A stretch of DNA of 5,029 nucleotides from UBA7672 sp035548775 (GTDB lineage: Bacteria > Pseudomonadota > Alphaproteobacteria > Caulobacterales > Hyphomonadaceae): NCBI GenBank assembly GCA_035548775.1, contig DASZSI010000406.1, positions 1 through 5,029 of the forward strand, written 5' to 3'. A program made the translations under genes and the position numbers. Below the pieces are notes generated by a model that was not told the DNA's origin, did not search any database, and saw only the letters and a list, made by a program, of their open reading frames with translations. Below are positions 1 to 5,029 of the stretch, one piece after another. Numbering within the stretch: the stretch's first letter is position 1; every line of letters starts with the position of its first letter.

Positions 1-384
1 AGGCGCCTCGCTCTCGAACCACAGTATGGCGATCAGGAACAGGAACTCGAACGCGCCCATCCGGTTGCCCTCCGGCAGGGCCGCGTTGAAGTCGAGGACG
101 GCGCGGGCAAAGGCCTCGAACGCCTCGCGCGGAATGGGGTCGTCGCCGATCAGAAATCGCTCGCGGACATCGAACAGGTGCGGAGATGTAAAGCATCCGA
201 CCTTCAGGCCCTGCGATTGCAGGGCGCCCTGGACGAACCGCGCCGTCGAGCCCTTGCCATTTGATCCCGTGACGACGATCGAGCGCTTGGCGAGCGTAGC
301 CGTGTCGATCCTCTTCGCCTCGTAGAAGGCAAGGATGCGGTTGAGGCCGATGCCGTCGCCGAATTTGGGAAGGCCGTACATCAT
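1..384 (-). CDS. FolC-like Mur ligase family protein (N-terminal part, cut by window edge)
   Basis: Only the first 128 residues are present; the gene runs off the left edge. The sequence shows the Mur-ligase P-loop as VTGSNGKGST (about residues 38-47), followed by the TSPHL motif typical of folylpolyglutamate/dihydrofolate synthases (about residues 66-70), and later an FEFLFLIAILWF segment matching the FEFLT-type helix of FolC. Family enzymes use ATP to form an acyl phosphate and join an amino acid, usually glutamate, to a carboxylate in the cytoplasm. Two departures are visible: the usual GTNGKGS is GSNGKGS, and the N-terminal stretch before the P-loop is short. The start is ATG at 384, with a second in-frame ATG directly after it. 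This start overlaps the TGA of the ATP-grasp gene by 4 bases (ATGA), implying translational coupling. It may be a second, non-folate ligase rather than the housekeeping FolC; that is inference from the partner gene and the divergent N-terminus. Confidence 0.82.
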   Translation of the reverse strand, partial: MMYGLPKFGDGIGLNRILAFYEAKRIDTATLAKRSIVVTGSNGKGSTARFVQGALQSQGLKVGCFTSPHLFDVRERFLIGDDPIPREAFEAFARAVLDFNAALPEGNRMGAFEFLFLIAILWFESEAP

Positions 385-1364
385 GTGCCGGACCCCAGCT
401 TCTCTTCCAGCATCGCAACCCAGATCCCCCGGATAAGATCCGATCGACCGGCGAGCTCCAGCGTCTTCAGGCCGGGATTGCCGTTCACTTCGATGACCAC
501 CAGGTCCGAAAGATCGCCGTCGGGCGAGCTGTCGAAAAGATCAACGGCGCCGATGCGCAGGCCAAGGGCTTCGACGGCCCTGCGGCAAAGGTCGGCCAAC
601 ACCCGCGGCGCCGCATCGCTGAACCGCTCGATCTCGCCGACCGCTGAAAGGTTGCGGCGGCCCGGCAGCAAGACGCGCTGCCCCCTTGCCAGGAGTGCCT
701 CCGGCGCAAGGTTTGCGATCTTCAACACGCTGGGCGGGTAGGTCGAAATTCCGGTCGATGCGAGGTCCGCGTTCACAGCATCGAGCAACGAAGTCACGTC
801 CTGCACGCCGTCTCCCACCAGCGCCGGCGCCTGCTTCACGGCGTGGAACACGACCCGCCCGTCGTGCACCAGAACCCTGTGCTCCGCGCCGCGCACCACC
901 GGCTCGATCAGGAAGCTCTCGAATTCGACGGCCACGCGTGCGGCGTAGTCCACCAGGCCGGCGTCATCCGAGACAATCTCCGCAAAATTTCCCCGCGAGC
1001 CTTGGTTGGGTTTGACGAAGACCGGATAACCGAGCCGATGCGCAAAGGCGCGCGCATCTTCGACTTCGCGCCCCGGCCACCTCAATCCCACGCGGCGCTT
1101 GTGCGCGAAGAAAATGCCGCCAGGGATCACCTTGATGTCCCGCGACGCCAGCACCGTCTTGGTGTGCGCCTTGTCGCGCGACAGCGTGAAAGCGGTCGCG
1201 GAGTTGATCGGAAAGCTGCACACGCCGCCTGCGCCGGCGATCACCTCACGCCCCCGGCGCGAGATGCGGAACAGATATCCGCCTCCCTGATCGAGATCGG
1301 CATACTCGGCCCCGATCGCCTCGGCGGCGTCCCGGGCATAGCGGGCTGGATCGGGCAGGGTCAT
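381..1364 (-). CDS. ATP-grasp ligase, cyanophycin synthetase/RimK/GshB-like
   Basis: This 327-residue cytoplasmic protein has the layout of an ATP-grasp carboxylate-amine ligase. A DKAHTK segment (residues 64-69) matches the SKDK-x-x-TK entry to the ATP-grasp fold of cyanophycin synthetase. VKPNQGSRG (117-125) supplies the ATP-binding lysine K118 and a glycine-rich loop. IEPVVRGAEHRVLV (153-166) matches the hinge and the D/E-x-R-V-L-V strand. GDGVQDV (184-190) resembles the GDG motif of CphA. D275, E292 and N294, in GAVDLFD and VIEVNGNPGL, are the expected magnesium ligands. It lacks a Mur-ligase domain, which in CphA is fused at the C-terminus; here a FolC-like protein is encoded immediately downstream. 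ATG 1364 is the only reasonable start, because an in-frame TAA lies 16 codons upstream with no ATG, GTG or TTG between. No clear Shine-Dalgarno precedes it. The substrate is unknown; peptide, glutamyl or cofactor ligation are all possible. Confidence 0.9.
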   Translation of the reverse strand: MTLPDPARYARDAAEAIGAEYADLDQGGGYLFRISRRGREVIAGAGGVCSFPINSATAFTLSRDKAHTKTVLASRDIKVIPGGIFFAHKRRVGLRWPGREVEDARAFAHRLGYPVFVKPNQGSRGNFAEIVSDDAGLVDYAARVAVEFESFLIEPVVRGAEHRVLVHDGRVVFHAVKQAPALVGDGVQDVTSLLDAVNADLASTGISTYPPSVLKIANLAPEALLARGQRVLLPGRRNLSAVGEIERFSDAAPRVLADLCRRAVEALGLRIGAVDLFDSSPDGDLSDLVVIEVNGNPGLKTLELAGRSDLIRGIWVAMLEEKLGSGT

Positions 1365-1466
1365 GGCGCGGCGTCTAGCAGAGCGCCCATATTCGTCCAG
1401 TCGGGATTAGCGAGCGGTCGCACGCAAAACACCAATTTTTCAAGGATGAAAAGCTTTGTCCGCAAC

Positions 1467-1476
1467 ATTGTATGCA
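1467..1476. promoter_or_regulatory. Candidate GntR operator upstream of the GntR gene
   Basis: ATTGTATGCA lies 84 bases before the chosen GntR start and matches nine of ten positions of ATTGTATACA in front of the receptor gene. TGTATACA-type palindromes are known targets of several FCD-type GntR regulators. The copy here is an imperfect palindrome; a slightly wider view, ATTGTATGCAGAAT, has symmetric ATT/AAT ends. If real, it implies autoregulation. Because the ligase operon is transcribed away from the same gap, that operon might also respond. Assignment rests on the repeated motif and the neighbouring regulator only. Confidence 0.45.
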
Positions 1477-1546
1477 GAATGGAGCAAGGCTAAGGTCTCA
1501 TCTGCGACACTGGAAACTGAACGGCGAAAATGCCGGCGTCCGGTGC

Positions 1547-1553
1547 AGGAGGA
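1547..1553 (+). promoter_or_regulatory. Ribosome binding site of the GntR gene (decides the start)
   Basis: AGGAGGA is a near-perfect Shine-Dalgarno sequence, 7 bases before ATG 1561. It fixes the start there rather than at the earlier in-frame ATG at 1456, which has no comparable site and would add 35 residues unlike a GntR N-terminus. Confidence 0.85.
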
Positions 1554-1560
1554 CGACAGC

Positions 1561-2271
1561 ATGTCTTGCGGATCCCCGCACGCGCTCCCTTTACCGCTGG
1601 CCGGTGACGGATCGCAGACCAGCCGCTTGGCCGACGATCTCGCAATGTCGATCCATCTGGGCCGGCTTCGCCCCGGCGCGCCGTTGCGCGAAGTTGAACT
1701 GGCGGAAAAGCATGGTGTCAGCCGCACCATCGTTCGCGCCGCGCTTCAGCGTCTCGAGGCCCAGGGCCTTGCCGAAATCGTGCTCAACAAGGGCGCGCGA
1801 GTGAAAGCACCGGCCGAAGATGCTATGGGCGACATGATCGAACTTCATGTCGAGCTTGCCTCGCTTGCCGCGCGACGGGCCGCCCAACGGGCCACGCCGG
1901 CGGAGATTGCCTGCATCGGAGAATTTTCCGCGATGCTGGATCATGTCGCCCACGAAGCGGGGCCGGCTGAAGAATTCCAGCATCTACGCGTGGGCTTTGC
2001 GCGCGCTGTATTCGAAGGGGCCGGTCCAGTGCTTGCCGAAAGGCTTCGGTCTGCGGCGCCTGTAGTCCCCCATCACGCCCGGGCGATGGAGGATGTACGC
2101 GACCAGGTCGGTCAGGCGGAAGCGGCCAAGCTTGCCCGCGATGTGCTGTCGTCCATATCTGCGCGCGCGCCGGAACAGGCTGCCCGCGCCGCGGAGCGGC
2201 TGCTTCGCCGCCATGCGGACCGCACGTCGATGCGCAAGCTTCAGCCGCGCAGAGCCAAGTCGGCCGCCTGA
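1561..2271 (+). CDS. GntR family transcriptional regulator, FCD (FadR-like) subfamily
   Basis: This 236-residue cytoplasmic DNA-binding protein begins with a GntR winged helix-turn-helix. LRPGAPLREVELAEKHGVSR (residues 36-55) followed by T56 to L65 gives the helix-turn-helix, and GLAEIVLNKGARV (69-81) gives the wing; these match the family pattern closely. Residues 88-220 are a helical C-terminal domain of FCD type, where an effector, often an organic acid, would bind. Many FCD domains hold a metal through a D-x-x-F-H motif and later histidines. Here the aligned segment reads RVGFA (143-147), and the next expected histidine is also missing (ARDVLSSI, 192-199), although H218 remains. The effector pocket is therefore probably unusual or metal-free. 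The tail is rich in basic residues. The gene sits 188 bases before the TonB-dependent receptor, and both upstream regions share an ATTGTATRCA element. It is therefore inferred to be a local regulator, most likely a repressor, of itself and the receptor. Confidence 0.92.
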   Translation: MSCGSPHALPLPLAGDGSQTSRLADDLAMSIHLGRLRPGAPLREVELAEKHGVSRTIVRAALQRLEAQGLAEIVLNKGARVKAPAEDAMGDMIELHVELASLAARRAAQRATPAEIACIGEFSAMLDHVAHEAGPAEEFQHLRVGFARAVFEGAGPVLAERLRSAAPVVPHHARAMEDVRDQVGQAEAAKLARDVLSSISARAPEQAARAAERLLRRHADRTSMRKLQPRRAKSAA

Positions 2272-2356
2272 TTTCTCTCTTCGGAAGCGAATTTCTGTTG
2301 CTCAAATGCGACAGCGGCCCAGCGCTGCCTGCAATATCGCCGTTGTGAGCCGCCAG

Positions 2357-2366
2357 ATTGTATACA
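2357..2366. promoter_or_regulatory. Candidate GntR operator upstream of the receptor gene
   Basis: ATTGTATACA contains the perfect 8-base palindrome TGTATACA (2359-2366). It matches the element in front of the GntR gene at nine of ten positions and resembles published operators of FCD-type GntR proteins. TATACA inside it could be the -10 box, in which case bound regulator would block RNA polymerase directly. Function is inferred from sequence and position. Confidence 0.55.
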
Positions 2367-2397
2367 TACGTCAAAGGCCTGCTTAGCGTCCGCCCTG

Positions 2398-2431
2398 CCT
2401 AGGAGACGGAAACAGGAGGCCGTCTCCCAGG
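2398..2431 (+). promoter_or_regulatory. Leader hairpin A (leaves the ribosome binding site free)
   Basis: GGAGACGG (2402-2409) pairs perfectly with CCGTCTCC (2420-2427) around a 10-base loop. After one A/C mismatch the stem continues with CCT (2398-2400) and AGG (2429-2431), giving eleven base pairs. No T run follows, so it is not an intrinsic terminator. The loop carries AGGAGG (2414-2419), which resembles a Shine-Dalgarno but has no start codon at a useful distance. Confidence 0.6.
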
Positions 2432-2450
2432 TCCACAACGACACTGGGAG
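2424..2450 (+). promoter_or_regulatory. Leader hairpin B (sequesters the receptor ribosome binding site)
   Basis: CTCCCAG (2424-2430) is exactly complementary to CTGGGAG (2444-2450), with a 13-base loop; a further T-G pair (2423 with 2451) is possible. The right arm covers most of the GGGAGGA Shine-Dalgarno. The left arm is also part of hairpin A, so both full stems cannot form together. This is the layout expected of a translational on/off switch. No known riboswitch class was recognised. Confidence 0.55.
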
Positions 2451-2452
2451 GA
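2446..2452 (+). promoter_or_regulatory. Ribosome binding site of the receptor gene (supports the TTG start)
   Basis: GGGAGGA ends 7 bases before TTG 2460 and 22 bases before the in-frame ATG at 2475. The spacing supports TTG as the real start, and TTG also supplies the lysines (K2, K4) needed at the head of the signal peptide. Confidence 0.75.
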
Positions 2453-2459
2453 CTTTTTC

Positions 2460-4466
2460 TTGAAGGCAAAATTCATGAGCGCGATCGCGATGATCGCGCT
2501 GGCTGCGGCAGCGTCTCCTGCGCTGGCACAGGCAACCGACCGCGACACCGTCCAGATTTGGGGACACCTGGAAGAAACCCAGGCCGAAGACATAGCCGAT
2601 TACGGCTCGCAGCTCGAAGTCATCACGGCCGAGCAGATCAAGAACGGCGGCTACGAAGACGCCAGCCAGGCGCTGCAGAACCTCGTTCCCGGCCTTTATG
2701 TCGCTCCCAAGAACGGCCCGTTCGACTATGTCAACGCTTCGCTGCTTGGCGGACGACGTGTCGACATCATCTGGCTGGTCGACGGTGTGCGCATTTCGAA
2801 CCGCCTCTACACCACGACCACGCCGCTCGACTCCATTCCGGCGCATATGATCGACAAGATCGAGGTGCTGAAGGGCGGGCAGAGCCTGTTCTACGGAACG
2901 TCGGCGATCTCTGGCGTCGTCAACATCATCACCAAGGGCTTTTCGAACGACACCAAGGGCGAGCTGTCGCTCGGCGCGGGTTCGGACGAAGAACGGCAGA
3001 TCAACGGCTACGTCTCAGGCTCGATCGGCAACCACCACCTCGTGGCGTACGGCAGCCACGATGAAGCCAAGGGATTCCAGCCCTTCCGCGATTCCGACTA
3101 CCAGCCGTCCGGCACGGACCGCCATCGCGGCTATGACGTCGACACCTTTGGGCTGAAATACGGCTACGAGTTTTCCGACTCGATGAAGGCCTCGGTGAAC
3201 TACCAGCACACCGACGCCGACGTGGATTTTGCCCAGCCGTTCCTGGTCTACCGCGAACAAAACCGTCGCAAGGAAGACATCCTCTCCGCCAAGCTCGATT
3301 GGGACGTCAACGATCAGTTCTCGCTCTACGTGAAGGGCTACTACCACTGGTGGCACACGCATTACGACGAGCTGGACAATCATGTGCCGCCGGATGGCTC
3401 GACCGATATCGTGTATGACAACGCTTTCTGGGGCTTCGACGACTACGGCGTGAACGTGCTGGGCCAATACAAGCTCAGCCCGAACTGGACCCTGCTCGGC
3501 GGCGTCGACTACCAGAATTACAATGGTGAGGATCAGGTGTTCCTGATTTCCCACCAGACCGAATACGTCGTCGCTCCGTTCGCCCAGGTGCGGTACGACG
3601 CGCCCGTGCTCAAAGGCCTTCGGCTCGCAGCGGGCGTCCGCCACAACGCCGTCAAAGGCGATGGCGATGCGACCGTGTACAACGTCTCGGGCGACTTGCA
3701 GATCAACGACTACCTGCATGCGCGTGGCCAGGTCGGGACATCGTTCCGCCTGCCGGATGCCTACGAACTCTTCGTGGTCGATCCGTGCTGCGAACAGGGC
3801 AATCCGAACCTGAAGGGCGAGGAAAGCACCAACTACGAGTTGGGCCTCGGCGGGCAGGGCAGCTGGTTCTCGTGGGAACTGACTGGCTTCCGCCGCAAGA
3901 TCAAGGATCTCATCCAGATCATAACGTTGGTCGACACGCGCGCAGTTGGTTCGCCGGGCAACTATGGTTGTTCGGATGACCTGGTCCGCGGCTGCTACGA
4001 CACCTTCGACAACAACGGCTCGCCGGTTACGGCCGAAGGCGGCGAACTGACCATGACCGCACAGTTGCCCAATGCGATCTCAGCCACGTTCGACTGGACG
4101 CACTCGAAGACTGAAGTGGACGGGACGTCAGGCCAGATCGCCGACACGCCGAAAGACACCGCAAAGCTGATCTTCGACTGGTCGCCGGCGGACATGCCGT
4201 TCGGCGGCGGCCTGACGGTCAACTATGTCGGCGACACAGTGGGCCGCGGCGTTTCCTACGGAAACTACACCGTCCTCGACCTCAACGCGCGTTGGTATCT
4301 GACCGGCGACCGCAAGCAGCGGCTGAATCTTCGCGTCGAGAACATCACTGACGAAGACTATGTGACCGGCATCGGCCGCGGCACGCTCGATGCCGGCGGT
4401 TCGTATTTGTACGACAACCTCGGCCGTGGCCGCAGCGTGTTCGTCAACTACACGGTTGCCTTCTAG
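2460..4466 (+). CDS. TonB-dependent outer-membrane receptor
   Basis: This 668-residue protein should form a 22-strand beta-barrel with an internal plug, importing a scarce ligand across the outer membrane with energy from TonB-ExbB-ExbD. A signal peptide is clear: MKAKF, a hydrophobic alanine-rich core, and cleavage after ALA (residue 23). DTVQI (29-33) is a plausible TonB box. The plug spans about 48-160, with LLGGRRVDIIWLVDGVRI (95-112), IDKIEVLKGGQSLFYG and SGVVNIIT in the usual order. The C-terminal half has the NPNLKGEES motif typical of receptor barrels, and the protein ends in the beta-signal VFVNYTVAF with a final phenylalanine. Unusual points are a cluster HWWHTHYDELDNH (296-308), a vicinal cysteine pair C443-C444, and C504/C512, all possibly surface exposed. 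Length and domain order fit the CirA/BtuB-like receptor group, but the ligand (siderophore, cobamide, metal complex or carbohydrate) cannot be decided. No transporter genes lie beside it in the window. Confidence 0.95.
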   Translation: MKAKFMSAIAMIALAAAASPALAQATDRDTVQIWGHLEETQAEDIADYGSQLEVITAEQIKNGGYEDASQALQNLVPGLYVAPKNGPFDYVNASLLGGRRVDIIWLVDGVRISNRLYTTTTPLDSIPAHMIDKIEVLKGGQSLFYGTSAISGVVNIITKGFSNDTKGELSLGAGSDEERQINGYVSGSIGNHHLVAYGSHDEAKGFQPFRDSDYQPSGTDRHRGYDVDTFGLKYGYEFSDSMKASVNYQHTDADVDFAQPFLVYREQNRRKEDILSAKLDWDVNDQFSLYVKGYYHWWHTHYDELDNHVPPDGSTDIVYDNAFWGFDDYGVNVLGQYKLSPNWTLLGGVDYQNYNGEDQVFLISHQTEYVVAPFAQVRYDAPVLKGLRLAAGVRHNAVKGDGDATVYNVSGDLQINDYLHARGQVGTSFRLPDAYELFVVDPCCEQGNPNLKGEESTNYELGLGGQGSWFSWELTGFRRKIKDLIQIITLVDTRAVGSPGNYGCSDDLVRGCYDTFDNNGSPVTAEGGELTMTAQLPNAISATFDWTHSKTEVDGTSGQIADTPKDTAKLIFDWSPADMPFGGGLTVNYVGDTVGRGVSYGNYTVLDLNARWYLTGDRKQRLNLRVENITDEDYVTGIGRGTLDAGGSYLYDNLGRGRSVFVNYTVAF

Positions 4467-4490
4467 ACGCTACTGGGGCGCTAGGTTGGT

Positions 4491-4523
4491 CCCCCTTCCG
4501 CAAGGAGAGGGGATCAGCTTTTT
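4491..4523. terminator. Likely intrinsic terminator of the receptor gene
   Basis: CCCCTTCC (4492-4499) and GGAGAGGGG (4504-4512) form a stem with one bulged A and a GCAA tetraloop. Five T residues follow at 4519-4523, after a six-base gap that is longer than ideal. It lies 25 bases past the receptor stop and 8 bases before the end of the converging Xre gene. The C-rich/G-rich arms also resemble short dispersed palindromes common in alphaproteobacterial genomes. Confidence 0.5.
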
Positions 4524-4530
4524 CGAGCGC

Positions 4531-4743
4531 TCACTCTTCCCACTGGAACACATCCTCCAGCTTCGCCCCGAACACGCGGGCGATACGGAAGGCGGCTTCC
4601 AGTGAGGGAGAATACTTGCCTGCCTCGATCGCTGCGATGGTCTGGCGTGTCATGCCGATCTTCTCAGCCAGCTGCTGCTGGGTCATCTCGCCCGCCTCGA
4701 AACGATAGCGGCGGATCTGGTTGGCGATGGGAAGCTTTCCCAT
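4531..4743 (-). CDS. Small Xre-family helix-turn-helix regulator
   Basis: This 70-residue protein is almost entirely one Cro/C1-type DNA-binding domain. NQIRRYRFEAGEMTQQQLAE (8-27) gives helix 1 and helix 2, GMTRQTIAAIEAGK (30-43) the recognition helix with the family's Q-T-I-x-x-I-E-x-G-K signature, and SPSLEAAFRIARVFGAKLED (45-64) the last helices. There is no sensing domain, so it probably acts as a dimer, or its activity is set by its partner. ATG 4743 follows the TGA of the upstream membrane protein after a single base, without a good Shine-Dalgarno, which implies coupled translation. Short regulators of this type, like Bacillus YozG, are commonly found beside small membrane proteins. 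The target is probably their own promoter, which lies outside the window; this is inference. Confidence 0.92.
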   Translation of the reverse strand: MGKLPIANQIRRYRFEAGEMTQQQLAEKIGMTRQTIAAIEAGKYSPSLEAAFRIARVFGAKLEDVFQWEE

Positions 4744-4744
4744 A

Positions 4745-5029
4745 TCAGCTGCCGCGCCGGAACATCACGATCTGCGCGATCGCGACGGCGAGTGACGCGA
4801 TCACCATGACGCCAACGCCCAGATAGACCGTGACCATGAAGGAGTGCAGACCAAGCGCCTCGCCAAGTCCGGGCATGTGTGTAGCAACGACAACGACCGC
4901 CATGCCAAGCAGCATCGCGTAATAGCCTACCGTGTGCGATCGCGCCTGGATCAGTTTTTCCCGCTCGTCGCGCGGCGTGCGTGCCTCAGCGGGGTGCATC
5001 ACGGCGGCGATAACGTGCAGAGCCACCTG
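4745..5029 (-). CDS. Small multi-pass membrane protein (C-terminal part, cut by window edge)
   Basis: The last 94 residues are present. A GTG at 5026 could be read as a start, but the frame is open to the window edge (CAG before it), and the first residues (VALHVIAAVMHP) look like the end of a membrane helix. The gene therefore most likely begins outside. After a charged loop with a DEREKLIQARSHT motif come two predicted membrane helices, about YYAMLLGMAVVVVATHM and FMVTVYLGVGVMVIASLAVAIAQIVMF, ending in a short positive tail (RRGS). The D-E-R-x-x-L-I-x-x-R loop between helix pairs is seen in small four-helix proteins (DUF2178-like) that travel with Xre regulators. The full length is probably 130-160 residues. 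It likely sits in the inner membrane and may control, or be controlled by, the adjacent regulator; its molecular role is unknown. Confidence 0.78.
   Translation of the reverse strand, partial: QVALHVIAAVMHPAEARTPRDEREKLIQARSHTVGYYAMLLGMAVVVVATHMPGLGEALGLHSFMVTVYLGVGVMVIASLAVAIAQIVMFRRGS

Larger units (their letters stand above)
1365..1560. other. Divergent intergenic region between ATP-grasp and GntR genes
   Basis: This 196-base gap separates the leftward ligase operon from the rightward regulator and must hold both promoters. Its centre (about 1429-1480) is clearly richer in A and T than the surroundings. It contains a short inverted repeat TTTTC/GAAAA (1437-1441 and 1448-1452), the palindrome AAAGCTTT (1450-1457) and the ATTGTATGCA element listed separately. 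A weak -35/-10 pair for the rightward gene can be drawn as TTGTAT (1468-1473), 17 bases, TAAGGT (1491-1496), but each box matches the consensus at only three of six positions. The GntR reading frame is open back to 1456, yet the strong ribosome binding site at 1547-1553 argues that 1456-1560 is not translated. Confidence 0.6.
2272..2459 (+). promoter_or_regulatory. Receptor gene upstream region and leader
   Basis: This 188-base gap between the GntR gene and the receptor has no credible gene. From left to right it shows a weak hairpin CAGCG/CGCTG (2312-2316, 2323-2327) without a T run, a candidate operator containing TATACA that could also serve as a -10 box (2361-2366), and then a structured segment from 2398 to 2452 with two competing hairpins. 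No good -35 box is found at 16-18 bases from TATACA, so the promoter may need an activator or another sigma factor, or may lie elsewhere. If TATACA is the -10, the transcript leader would be about 85-90 bases long. No clear terminator follows the GntR gene, so read-through into the receptor is possible. Confidence 0.55.

Noticed and set aside
843..1493. Plus-strand open frame of 216 codons across the ATP-grasp gene
   Set aside because: It is antisense to a gene with clear ATP-grasp motifs, has no ribosome binding site, and its translation is low-complexity and Arg/His/Ala-rich, as expected from GC-rich antisense frames.
1456..1560. Extended N-terminus of the GntR protein from ATG 1456
   Set aside because: The extra 35 residues look unlike a protein start, the candidate operator would lie inside the gene, and AGGAGGA at 1547-1553 points to ATG 1561.
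2312..2327. Terminator after the GntR gene
   Set aside because: The CAGCG/CGCTG stem is only five pairs and has no following T run.
1823..2374. Minus-strand open frame of 183 codons opposite the GntR gene
   Set aside because: It is antisense to a well-supported GntR protein and shows no domain or ribosome binding site.
2272..2459. Cobalamin riboswitch before the receptor, suggested by AGGAGACGG near the 3' end of the leader
   Set aside because: The conserved core of that class (the B12-box and the CCCCGC-ACTG segment) is absent, and the likely leader is too short for it.
3015..3719. Minus-strand open frame of 234 codons inside the receptor gene
   Set aside because: The translation is a Val/His-rich shadow of the receptor codons with no recognisable domain and no start signals.

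Overview
This is a high-GC bacterial window (coding DNA with strong G/C bias in third positions) carrying a TonB-dependent outer-membrane receptor, so the host is Gram-negative. Gene style and base composition suggest an alphaproteobacterium, perhaps Sphingomonadales or Caulobacterales. That placement is an inference from general character, not from a marker gene.

Left part, minus strand (1384 to 1): two translationally coupled ligase genes. The first is a complete 327-residue ATP-grasp enzyme related to the cyanophycin synthetase/RimK/glutathione synthetase group. Its stop codon overlaps the start of a FolC-like (folylpolyglutamate synthase type) Mur-ligase gene, of which only the first 128 residues lie inside the window. 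Both families make amide bonds by acyl-phosphate chemistry, so the pair looks like a two-step peptide or glutamyl ligation module of unknown product.

Middle, plus strand (about 1465 to 4466): a GntR/FCD-type regulator followed by a 668-residue TonB-dependent receptor. The gaps upstream of both genes contain the same 10-base element, ATTGTATRCA. It resembles operators known for FCD-type GntR proteins, so the regulator probably controls itself and the receptor. The receptor leader also contains two mutually exclusive hairpins, one of which buries the Shine-Dalgarno sequence in front of a TTG start. This suggests a second, RNA-level control of receptor production. The ligand of the receptor cannot be read from the sequence.

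Right part, minus strand (5029 to 4531): the 3' end of a small membrane protein, then 1 base later a 70-residue Xre-type regulator. This is a common membrane-protein/HTH pair. It converges on the receptor gene, and a GNRA-looped hairpin with a T run lies between them as a likely terminator.

The strongest leads are the shared operator, the alternative leader structure, and the unusual ATP-grasp plus FolC-like pairing. No RNA genes, insertion sequences, CRISPR arrays or phage genes are visible.
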